Origin: JBATTK01 sp049670505
Lineage (GTDB): Bacteria > Bacteroidota > Bacteroidia > Flavobacteriales > Flavobacteriaceae
DNA: 32,693 nucleotides
Reading direction: 5' to 3'
Assembly (NCBI GenBank): GCA_049670505.1
Contig: JBATTK010000167.1
Location: forward strand, 1-32,693
In this document: positions 6,988 through 12,699 of the stretch, in pieces
Position numbering within the stretch: position 1 is the first letter of the stretch
Layout: each line of letters starts with the position of its first letter
Made by a program: the position numbers and the translations under genes
Notes under the pieces: model-generated
Told to the model about the DNA's origin: nothing
Databases searched by the model: none
Seen by the model: the letters and a program-made list of their open reading frames with translations, nothing else

Positions 6988-7218
6988 TCACAGACGAGCG
7001 CTAGCAGGGGAATTCCCAGTATCAGGATAGTACATTTTGTCTTTAATCCAAATTGAGGTTTCATTACAATGTTGACAGGAAGATGAGCTAAGTATTTCTA
7101 TGCTTCTGTTGGAATGACTCCCAAATCTCATAGCCCTCTTTATCCATTCCTATTTTGCTAATACGCCACAGCTTGGACAAGAATATGAAACGTTTGGTAT
7201 TTCAAAGCACTTGTCTGT
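6988..7218 (-). pseudogene. DUF4145-type zinc-ribbon gene remnant
   Basis: One minus-strand frame reads DKCFEIPNVSYSCPSCGVLAK, a TAG at 7150-7152, then EWIKRAMRFGSHSNRSIEI, SSSCQHCNETSIWIKDKMYY and PDTGNSPA before diverging and stopping at 6988-6990. The two CxxC pairs, the Trp after the second pair and the following MYYPDTG segment match my memory of the N-terminus of DUF4145 proteins, which are accessory proteins often found near restriction and other mobile functions. The nonsense codon and the loss of the rest of the protein mark it as a pseudogene. Reading through the stop gives a smooth alignment, so the break looks recent. Confidence 0.55.
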
Positions 7219-7375
7219 CTAACCATTGCAATGTTTAGTAAATATAATGCTCTTAAAACGAGCACCTTTTGCCAAATGTTTTATAAACGGTGTTAGCACC
7301 GTTTTTCATTTAAATTTAATCAATTTACCACGTCCATATCCACTTCAATGCTAAAAATTGAAGTACATGCTGTTA
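7219..7375. terminator. hairpin downstream of the BASS transporter
   Basis: AAACGGTG (7285-7292), loop TTAG, CACCGTTT (7297-7304) is a perfect 8-bp hairpin followed by TT on the plus strand. It lies 72 bp beyond the stop of the minus-strand transporter gene and is the likely transcript end for it, though its better T-run is on the plus strand. Nothing else is visible in the interval. Confidence 0.45.
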
Positions 7376-8659
7376 TCATTTTGGAGTTTTCCCTCTCCAC
7401 CAAATGGCAAGAGATGAACCGGTAATATTCATCATAGGTCCAAAAATCGCTGGAGCGAGACCAACTGTTGCTACCTCGCCCATTTGCAAGGCAAGCCCTG
7501 AAGCCAGTCCACCATTTTGCATGCCTACCTCAAGGGCAATGGTGCGACAATCTTTTTCTTTGAGGCGTAATAGTTTAGCCACAAAATACCCGAGGGTATA
7601 GCCAAACATATTCTGTAGCAAACAGGCCAGTATCAGTAACAAACCTACTTCAATTAGACTGTCACGGCCAGCGGCAGTTATTATTATTATAATTATAGCT
7701 ATGCCCAGCATAGAAATAAAAGAAAGCATTTTCTCCAGGTTATCTCTTTTTCCGTTGGCGAGGAATTTGAACATATAGGCGCCTATAACAGGTAACACTC
7801 CAAAGATCATGAAGTCTTTTAAGAAGCCTGTACCGAATTGTGAAAGTTCAATATCTTCTGTTGCATATCCCAGAAAGTTTTTAAGAAAAATAATAGCTAT
7901 ATACGAGGCCATCTCAATGAAAATGCCTTTTCGACTTTTTTGCCCGTTCAGAAAAAGGTTGAAAATAAGACCGGCACAAATGGGTAAGATTACCATATTG
8001 AAAATTCCCAGCATCATGTTCCAGAAGTTGATCTCGACCATTTCGCCTGCAAATATTTGCATCAACAATGGAGTCATTAAAGGGGACAGCAAGGTGGCAA
8101 AAGCAGTCAATGTTACGGACAGCGCGAGGTTGGCTTTTGCTAGGAAAGACATCACATTGGAAGCCATACCGCTTGGTGAAGACCCCACCAAAATGAGGCC
8201 CGCTGCTATTTCAGGTGGAAAGTTAAAAATGGTGGCTACGATAATACCCATGATAGGCATGATAGTAAACTGGCAAATAATCCCTGCAATAACTCCCTTT
8301 GGCATTTTTATAACTCCTGCAAAATCGTTTAGGCTCATTTGGGATCCCATACCAAACATAATGATCTGTAACAGGGGAACGATCAGTAGACTGAATTCAA
8401 AATCACCTATGCCTAAGAAGTATTTGGGGTAATACATTGAAACAGTTACAGACGCAAAAATCCAGAGGGAATAGGAAAATCCTTTGAAGAGTGGAAACCA
8501 TCGCACGGCTAACGCATACATTATAAAACCAATTACCAGGAAAGGACCGGTATACTCTTTTAATTCTATCAGATACAAAACACCAAAAACTAGGAAAGAA
8601 ACGATGGCCAGAGCCAGAAAAATATAACGGGGCTTATATAAGGTGGAATTATTTGTCAT
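7376..8659 (-). CDS. bile acid:sodium symporter (BASS/SBF) family transporter
   Basis: The 427-residue integral membrane protein has about eleven hydrophobic segments. The core matches the BASS/SBF fold: LLQIIMFGMGSQMSLNDFAG near residue 95-115, GVIAGIICQFTIMPIMG, then AGLILVGSSPSGMASNVMSF and LAKANLALSVTLTAFATLLSP, which carry the family GS-P-G-SN and S-T motifs that form the crossover sodium sites. The C-terminal half has EVGMQNGGLASGLA, again the conserved E-x-G-x-Q-N motif. An N-terminal extension of about 80 residues adds two helices to the usual length of about 320. Transport of a small organic anion together with Na+ is inferred; the substrate is unknown. It stands alone. Confidence 0.9.
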   Translation of the reverse strand: MTNNSTLYKPRYIFLALAIVSFLVFGVLYLIELKEYTGPFLVIGFIMYALAVRWFPLFKGFSYSLWIFASVTVSMYYPKYFLGIGDFEFSLLIVPLLQIIMFGMGSQMSLNDFAGVIKMPKGVIAGIICQFTIMPIMGIIVATIFNFPPEIAAGLILVGSSPSGMASNVMSFLAKANLALSVTLTAFATLLSPLMTPLLMQIFAGEMVEINFWNMMLGIFNMVILPICAGLIFNLFLNGQKSRKGIFIEMASYIAIIFLKNFLGYATEDIELSQFGTGFLKDFMIFGVLPVIGAYMFKFLANGKRDNLEKMLSFISMLGIAIIIIIITAAGRDSLIEVGLLLILACLLQNMFGYTLGYFVAKLLRLKEKDCRTIALEVGMQNGGLASGLALQMGEVATVGLAPAIFGPMMNITGSSLAIWWRGKTPK

Positions 8660-8704
8660 TGTAAAATGTATTTTAAAAGTACTTAAAAAAAAGAATATTT
8701 GGGA

Positions 8705-8735
8705 TCTTGCCTACTATGTACATAATAGGTGCAAG
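8705..8735. promoter_or_regulatory. quasi-palindrome upstream of the BASS gene
   Basis: CTACTATGTACATAATAG at 8711-8728 is a near-perfect palindrome, extended outward by CTTGC and GCAAG. It lies about 50-80 bp upstream of the transporter start on the minus strand, so it could be an operator or a leader hairpin. No regulator gene is adjacent. Confidence 0.35.
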
Positions 8736-8834
8736 GATTTCATACTTTTCAAAGTGAGGTAAGTTTGATACGGCCTGAAGCCTTTCCAATGAAACACTTC
8801 ACCGGTTTTGCAATTTTGAATGCTAACAATGGGG

Positions 8835-8851
8835 TAGCATCAATGATGCTA
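8835..8851. repeat. short perfect hairpin after integrase stub
   Basis: TAGCATCA-A-TGATGCTA is a perfect inverted repeat just past the stop codon of the recombinase stub on the minus strand. It may be the old terminator of that gene, but no T-run follows. Confidence 0.35.
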
Positions 8852-8866
8852 TCCTGCTTATAAAAA

Positions 8867-9010
8867 CTAAGATAATAAATCCTTTATGTCTATGAAGGAT
8901 CTGTTCGCTACATGGGTGTAAATTTCGGTCGTCTTGGTAGCGTTATGCCCTAAAAGGAGTTGGATATGCCCAATATCCGTTTCGTTTTTCAATAAATGGG
9001 TACTAATTGG
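8867..9010 (-). pseudogene. tyrosine recombinase (integrase) C-terminal remnant
   Basis: The last 48 or so residues read STHLLKNETDIGHIQLLLGH, then NATKTTEIYTHVANRSF and IDIKDLLS. This matches the end of Bacteroidota tyrosine recombinases, with the conserved His of the LLGH motif and the catalytic Tyr in EIYTHV. The preceding RxxH region is missing: the frame continues upstream to 9067 with unrelated sequence. Only the tail of the enzyme remains, so it cannot be active. Its position 270 bp from a tRNA gene with a duplicated 3' end fits the usual arrangement of an island integrase beside its att site. Confidence 0.75.
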
Positions 9011-9080
9011 TTGACACAATTTACCTGCAAATGATAGCAAATAAAATGATGGCCGGAAAATAAACATTTTAGGTGCAAAT

Positions 9081-9117
9081 AAAAAAGGCTTCAGGAGTGG
9101 AAACTCTCTGAAGCCTT
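9081..9117 (-). terminator. rho-independent terminator (minus strand)
   Basis: AAGGCTTCAG (9085-9094) and CTGAAGCCTT (9108-9117) form a perfect 10-bp stem, followed on the minus strand by a run of T residues (A-run 9081-9086 on the plus strand). It directly follows the partial copy of the tRNA-Asn 3' end, as if it once ended a second tRNA transcript. Confidence 0.7.
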
Positions 9118-9126
9118 GCTACTAAT

Positions 9127-9145
9127 AGCTCCTCCTCTTGGGTTC
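9127..9145 (-). repeat. duplicated tRNA-Asn 3' end (possible att site)
   Basis: AGCTCCTCCTCTTGGGTTC matches the 3' end of the tRNA-Asn gene plus one flanking base at 9280-9298 (AGCTCCTCCTCTTGGGCTC) at 18 of 19 positions. Tyrosine integrases commonly insert at tRNA 3' ends and leave such a duplication, and an integrase stub lies next to it. The alternative is the remains of a second tandem tRNA-Asn gene. Confidence 0.6.
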
Positions 9146-9165
9146 ACCTCAACGAAGTCTGTATT

Positions 9166-9207
9166 GAGCGAAGTCGAAATGCTCAGGATAAATACTTCGA
9201 CAAGCTC
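9166..9207. repeat. REP-like intergenic palindrome
   Basis: GAGCGAAGTCGAA (9166-9178) and CTTCGACAAGCTC (9195-9207) are near-complementary arms (GTCGAA with TTCGAC, and GAGC with GCTC) around a short loop. Palindromes built on GAGCGAAGTCGAA are, from general knowledge, widespread between genes in flavobacterial genomes. Confidence 0.55.
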
Positions 9208-9242
9208 TGCACAACGCTTCTCGCCTTGAAAGTTCCGAAAAC

Positions 9243-9271
9243 AAAAAAACGCCACTCTTTGGTGACGTTTT
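9243..9271 (-). terminator. tRNA-Asn terminator
   Basis: On the minus strand the sequence AAAACGTCAC, loop, GTGGCGTTTT forms a 10-bp stem with one G-T wobble, followed by seven T residues. It lies 11 bp after the 3' end of the tRNA. Confidence 0.7.
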
Positions 9272-9281
9272 CTTTTTGAAG

Positions 9282-9355
9282 CTCCTCCTCTTGGGCTCGA
9301 ACCAAGGACCCTCTGATTAACAGTCAGATGCTCTAACCAACTGAGCTAAGGAGGA
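9282..9355 (-). tRNA. tRNA-Asn (anticodon GTT)
   Basis: The minus strand gives a 74-nt cloverleaf. The acceptor stem is TCCTCCT with AGGAGGA, followed by discriminator G. The D-arm contains AGCTCAGTTGGTTAGAGC. The anticodon arm is CTGACTGTTAATCAG with anticodon GTT (GUU). The T-arm contains GGTTCGAGCCC. The CCA end is not encoded, which is usual for many Bacteroidota tRNA genes. A promoter lies at 9519-9548 and a terminator at 9243-9271, so it appears to be a functional single-gene unit. Confidence 0.95.
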
Positions 9356-9432
9356 ATATACGTTAATTTTAAAGCCTTTTCAGGCCATTCCTTTTATCCA
9401 CCACTCTTACCGGTTAAGATAGAAGCTCAGTT

Positions 9433-9471
9433 CTGAGCCCTGCCTGCCGGCAGGCAGGTAAGGAGGAATAT
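9433..9471. repeat. tRNA 5'-end copy split by a 20-bp perfect palindrome
   Basis: CCTGCCTGCCGGCAGGCAGG at 9439-9458 is a perfect 20-bp palindrome. It is flanked by CTGAGC on the left and TAAGGAGGAATAT on the right. Joined, these flanks equal CTGAGCTAAGGAGGAATAT, which is the tRNA-Asn 5' end plus its upstream bases at 9341-9359. The palindrome thus seems to have inserted in a partial tRNA copy. The CTGAGC side also belongs to a GCTCAGTTCTGAGC hairpin, so part of the match could be chance. Confidence 0.55.
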
Positions 9472-9518
9472 CACAACTTTTATGCTCTAAAACCACTACA
9501 AAGTGTCATAAGAGGGTG

Positions 9519-9548
9519 CAAATATAATCGTTTTTTCAAATACCCCAA
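9519..9548 (-). promoter_or_regulatory. Bacteroidota promoter for tRNA-Asn
   Basis: On the minus strand TTG (9548-9546), a 19-bp spacer and TATATTTG (9526-9519) match the -33 and -7 elements of the main Bacteroidota sigma factor exactly. Transcription would start near 9512 and run through the tRNA copy and tRNA-Asn. Confidence 0.7.
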
Positions 9549-9566
9549 AAAAAAAAAAACAGTTTT

Positions 9567-10919
9567 CTATTTAAAAACGGCCTTATATAAATCATTGCCA
9601 TTGGCAAACAACAACAATGCGATCAATAAGAAGAAACCTACCATCTGCGCATACTCCAAAAATTTGTCGCTTGGTTTTCTACCCGTTACCATTTCATACA
9701 ATAAAAAAACCACATGGCCGCCATCCAAAGCGGGGATGGGCAAGATGTTCATAAACGCCAAAATAATGGAAATCAGGGCCGTGGTATTCCAAAAAGCCGC
9801 CCAGTTCCAAGTATCTGGAAACATACTTCCTATGGCCGCAAAACCTCCCACACCCTTGTAGGCACCGGTCTGGGGATTGAATATTTTCTTTAACTGTTTT
9901 ACATAACTGGAAAGTGTATTGACACCCTTGTCTATTCCCGCAGGAATAGATTCCAAAAAAGTATATTTTCTGGTTTCCAATGTAAGGAATCCCTTGGCCT
10001 CCAAGTCCTCAAAGGTCATCCCGCCTAAACCGATCCCTATAGTTGCGGAATCACTGATACGCACCGGTATTTGCTCCTTTCTGCCCTCGCGATTAACGGT
10101 GAGGTCAACATTCTGACCTTTGTAGTTCTCCAAAACAGCTTTCGCCTGATCAAAATAAGTTACCGCATTATTTCCTATAGCGATAATTTCGTCGTTTTTC
10201 TTTAATCCAGAATCCTTATTGGCCGATTCCTCAGGGATATTCCCTACAACAAAAGGTATTCTTGGGCTTAAGAACCGTACCCTGTCCTCATCCTCTAAAA
10301 GGGTGGCTATAAAATCTACCGGAATTTCTTGTTCTAGGGTCCTTCCGTCCCTTTTGATCGTTATGACATTACCATTAATGATTTCAATAAAGGCATCGTT
10401 AAAACTCTCTATGGTATTCCCGTCTACCGCAATGATCTGGTCTCCGGTCCGTATCCCCAGCTTGTCACCGATATTCTTTTCAGTTACATAGATTCCATCC
10501 TTAAGGCTATCCATAGGTATGTACTGATCCCCATATGCATAAGCCATCCCTATGTATATAATGACCGCTAGTATAAAATTCACCGTAACACCGCCCAACA
10601 TAATGATCAACCGTTGCCATGTAGGTTTACTGCGGAACTCCCAAGGTTTGGGCTCCTCCTTCATAGCCTCGGTATCCATGCTCTCATCGATCATACCCGC
10701 AATCTTCACATAACCACCCAGGGGCAGCCATCCTATGCCGTAGACCGTCTCCCCAATTTTCTTTTTGAACAGCGAAAACTTGATATCGAAAAACAGGTAA
10801 AATTTCTCTACCCGCGTCTTGAACAGTTTTGCAGGAATAAAATGTCCAAGTTCATGTAAGACTATTAATAGGGAAAGACTTAAAAAGAACTGTATGGTCT
10901 TTATTAGTATCGGGCTCAT
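9567..10919 (-). CDS. rseP: RIP metalloprotease RseP (site-2 protease)
   Basis: The 450-residue intramembrane zinc protease cuts transmembrane segments, classically of anti-sigma factors, in the inner membrane. The first membrane helix carries the zinc motif HELGH (H22, E23, H26). The third ligand is D399 in NILPIPALDGGH in the C-terminal helix region, and LPLGGYVKIAGM is the family's membrane-reentrant loop. Two PDZ-type segments lie between (about 130-210 and 215-300, with GDKLGIRTGDQIIAVDG and NKDSGLKKNDEIIAIG). Length matches the family. The gene is divergent from the SCO gene and has a candidate -7 box upstream. In this window an ECF sigma/anti-sigma pair lies 4.3 kb away; a functional link is only a guess. 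Confidence 0.95.
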   Translation of the reverse strand: MSPILIKTIQFFLSLSLLIVLHELGHFIPAKLFKTRVEKFYLFFDIKFSLFKKKIGETVYGIGWLPLGGYVKIAGMIDESMDTEAMKEEPKPWEFRSKPTWQRLIIMLGGVTVNFILAVIIYIGMAYAYGDQYIPMDSLKDGIYVTEKNIGDKLGIRTGDQIIAVDGNTIESFNDAFIEIINGNVITIKRDGRTLEQEIPVDFIATLLEDEDRVRFLSPRIPFVVGNIPEESANKDSGLKKNDEIIAIGNNAVTYFDQAKAVLENYKGQNVDLTVNREGRKEQIPVRISDSATIGIGLGGMTFEDLEAKGFLTLETRKYTFLESIPAGIDKGVNTLSSYVKQLKKIFNPQTGAYKGVGGFAAIGSMFPDTWNWAAFWNTTALISIILAFMNILPIPALDGGHVVFLLYEMVTGRKPSDKFLEYAQMVGFFLLIALLLFANGNDLYKAVFK

Positions 10920-10944
10920 CTAAATTTTCTAAAATTAAAACGCA

Positions 10945-10952
10945 CAAAAGTA
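10945..10952 (-). promoter_or_regulatory. candidate -7 box for rseP
   Basis: The minus strand reads TACTTTTG (10952-10945), matching TAnnTTTG, 26 bp before the rseP start. The -33 position 19 bp upstream reads TTT rather than TTG. Confidence 0.5.
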
Positions 10953-11036
10953 CGCTTTTACGGGGTCTTAAAAAAGGAGACGCTTTATCCGCTCCATATT
11001 TTAAGAAAGATTTAGCAGCAAAGCTTGCCCAATCTT

Positions 11037-11067
11037 TTGAATGATCCTATGCACTACCGTACCTTTG
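11037..11067 (+). promoter_or_regulatory. Bacteroidota promoter for the SCO gene
   Basis: TTG (11037-11039), a 20-bp spacer and TACCTTTG (11060-11067) fit the family promoter. The expected transcription start lies just before the ATG at 11079, which argues for that start codon over the upstream TTG (11025) or ATG (11049). Confidence 0.6.
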
Positions 11068-11078
11068 CAGGAAAACGA

Positions 11079-11753
11079 ATGCTTTCTTTTTTTAGTAAAT
11101 ACAAGTTCTTCGGGATTGTCCTTTTGGGACTTTCCACGGTTATCATCTACCTTTTTTATACCGCCCTACAACCTAAGAAAACCTTACCTATCTATCAACC
11201 TTCAGACTTTAACTCCGAATTGGTAGACAGTTCGTTGCACTATGTAAAAAAGTACCACACGATTGCGGATTTCTCACTGACCAATCAGAACGGCAAGACC
11301 ATCACTCAGGACGACTACAGGAATAAAATTTATGTGGCCGACTTTTTTTTTACCACCTGCCCTACCATTTGTCCCATTATGACAAAAAACATGGGAGAAA
11401 TCCAAAAAGCAATTTTAGAGGATCAAGATGCCTTGTTATTGTCCCACTCCGTTACACCAGCTATTGATTCCGTAGCCCAATTGAAAAGGTATGCCCTGGA
11501 AAAAGGAGTGGTGGATAGCAAATGGAACCTTGTTACCGGTGATAAAAAACACATCTATGAATTGGCCCGTAAATCCTATTTGGCCGTTAAAGATGATGGT
11601 GATGGGGGGCCCTTTGATATGATACATACCGAAAATTTTATTTTAGTAGACAAGGAGCGTAGAATTAGGGGTACCTATGATGGTACCGATCCTGAGGAAA
11701 TAGCGCGACTCCTCCAAGACCTGGAAATACTAAAGGCTTCTTATGCGGAATGA
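11079..11753 (+). CDS. SCO1/SenC family copper chaperone
   Basis: The 224-residue protein (from the ATG at 11079) is a membrane-anchored thioredoxin-fold protein that delivers copper to, or reduces, the CuA site of cytochrome c oxidase. One N-terminal membrane span (FFGIVLLGLSTVIIYLFYTA) is followed by the periplasmic domain. The copper ligands are present: C94 and C98 in FTTCPTICPIM, and H183 in DMIHTENFILVD. The body shows the expected LTNQNGKTITQDDYRNKIYV and PAIDSVAQLKRYALEKG segments. A longer frame begins with TTG at 11025, but the promoter location and the quality of the membrane anchor favour 11079. The gene is monocistronic and divergent from rseP. Confidence 0.9.
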   Translation: MLSFFSKYKFFGIVLLGLSTVIIYLFYTALQPKKTLPIYQPSDFNSELVDSSLHYVKKYHTIADFSLTNQNGKTITQDDYRNKIYVADFFFTTCPTICPIMTKNMGEIQKAILEDQDALLLSHSVTPAIDSVAQLKRYALEKGVVDSKWNLVTGDKKHIYELARKSYLAVKDDGDGGPFDMIHTENFILVDKERRIRGTYDGTDPEEIARLLQDLEILKASYAE

Positions 11754-11781
11754 TGGTTGATGGTAAAAGTCGAAGTTCAAG

Positions 11782-12398
11782 TTCATAACTCTTGACCCCC
11801 CCTATTCATAACTGCATACTGCCAATTGTTCACTCCCAACTCCAAATCCCAACTTCCAACCCATAACCCATAACTCTTAACTCTTAACTTATAATTCATA
11901 ACTCCCCAATTCAAAATTCACAAAGCAAGAGGGAAAAGCGAATTTAGAGTTCTGAAGTAATCAGAAGTAAGAGGTCAGAATGCTCAATTTTAACTGTTTC
12001 TGGTTTCTGGTTTCTCTTTAACTGTTCATTGCTAATTGTTCACTGCCCATCATCAACCGCCTACATTTGGTCGAAATGGATTCCACACTAAATGCGGAAT
12101 GACAAGTCCCACCACGATTTCCATATTGCGCATTGATGTTGGTGATTCATTGACTCTTTAACTCTTCACTTTTTAACTCATAATTCATAACTCTTGAACC
12201 CCCTATTCATAACCGCATACTGCCAACCGTTCACTCCCAACTCCAAATCCCAACTTCCAACCCATAACCCATAACTCATAACCTATAACTCATAACCTAT
12301 AACTCTTAACTCTTAACTCTTAACCCATAACTCTGAACTCATAACTCTGAACTCTTAACTCAAAACTTTTAACTTATAATTCATAACTCCCCAATTCA
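11782..12398. repeat. duplicated G-poor repeat block upstream of feoAB
   Basis: Two copies share about 95 bp at roughly 95 percent identity: 11782-11876 and 12184-12277 (CATAACTCTTGA, then CATACTGCCAA, CACTCCCAACTCCAAATCCC and so on). Both copies are followed by runs of 6-8 base units such as CATAACTC, TCTTAACT and TCTGAACT, short in the first copy and strongly expanded in the second, and both end with AACTTATAATTCATAACTCC. The plus strand is nearly devoid of G in these parts. The 270 bp between them are ordinary, apart from TGGTTTCTGGTTTC. No gene is visible anywhere in 11754-12436. There are no uniform spacers, so this is not a CRISPR array. Confidence 0.8.
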
Positions 12399-12416
12399 TT
12401 ATTCATATTTTTCCTT

Positions 12417-12424
12417 TACTTTTG
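12417..12424 (+). promoter_or_regulatory. candidate -7 box for feoAB
   Basis: TACTTTTG matches TAnnTTTG and lies 30 bp before the feoA start. No TTG is visible at the -33 position, so the promoter may need an activator or be weak. Confidence 0.4.
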
Positions 12425-12453
12425 TCCTTACTTAAAATGAATCTAAATAAAAA

Positions 12454-12699
12454 TTGGTTACTACCATTGCACATTTAAAGCGAGGAGAAAAAGGTATTAT
12501 AAAGGATTTTGCCGGGTACACTCTTCCCATAAAGCTACTAGAGCTGGGCTGTTTACCGGGCAATGAGGTAGAACTGGTACAGGTGGCCCCATTAAAAGAC
12601 CCTATCTATATTAATGTAAATGGTTCCCACATTGCCATTAGACGATCGGTAGCCCTGCAAATTGAATTGGAAATTATTGAAGATACCCGTACCCCATGA
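12454..12699 (+). CDS. feoA: ferrous iron transport protein A
   Basis: The 81-residue SH3-like protein assists the FeoB iron channel on the cytoplasmic side. It shows the family pattern: TTIAHLKRGEKGIIKDFAG, then KLLELGCLPGNEVELVQVAPL and DPIYINVNGSHIAIRRSVA. The start codon is a TTG at 12454. The ATG at 12437 is out of frame, and no in-frame ATG exists before the conserved core. The stop overlaps the start of feoB by 4 bases (ATGA), so the two are translationally coupled. A long G-poor repeat lies directly upstream. Confidence 0.9.
   Translation: MVTTIAHLKRGEKGIIKDFAGYTLPIKLLELGCLPGNEVELVQVAPLKDPIYINVNGSHIAIRRSVALQIELEIIEDTRTP

Noticed and set aside
6948..7064. A 38-residue minus-strand ORF with a hydrophobic start and a CDGCH motif that looks like a haem c site.
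   Set aside because: It overlaps the DUF4145-type remnant in another frame, has no support other than the five-residue motif, and is too short for a cytochrome.
8867..9067. A complete small recombinase gene.
   Set aside because: Only the C-terminal motif around LLGH and EIYTH is family-like; the Arg and first His regions are absent, so it is a remnant.
9547..9559. Run of about 13 A residues as a special signal.
   Set aside because: It simply gives a T-run after the rseP stop on the minus strand and may serve as a weak transcription end; no hairpin precedes it.
11782..12398. Possible CRISPR array.
   Set aside because: The units are 6-8 bases, irregular and without uniform spacers; no cas gene is in the window.
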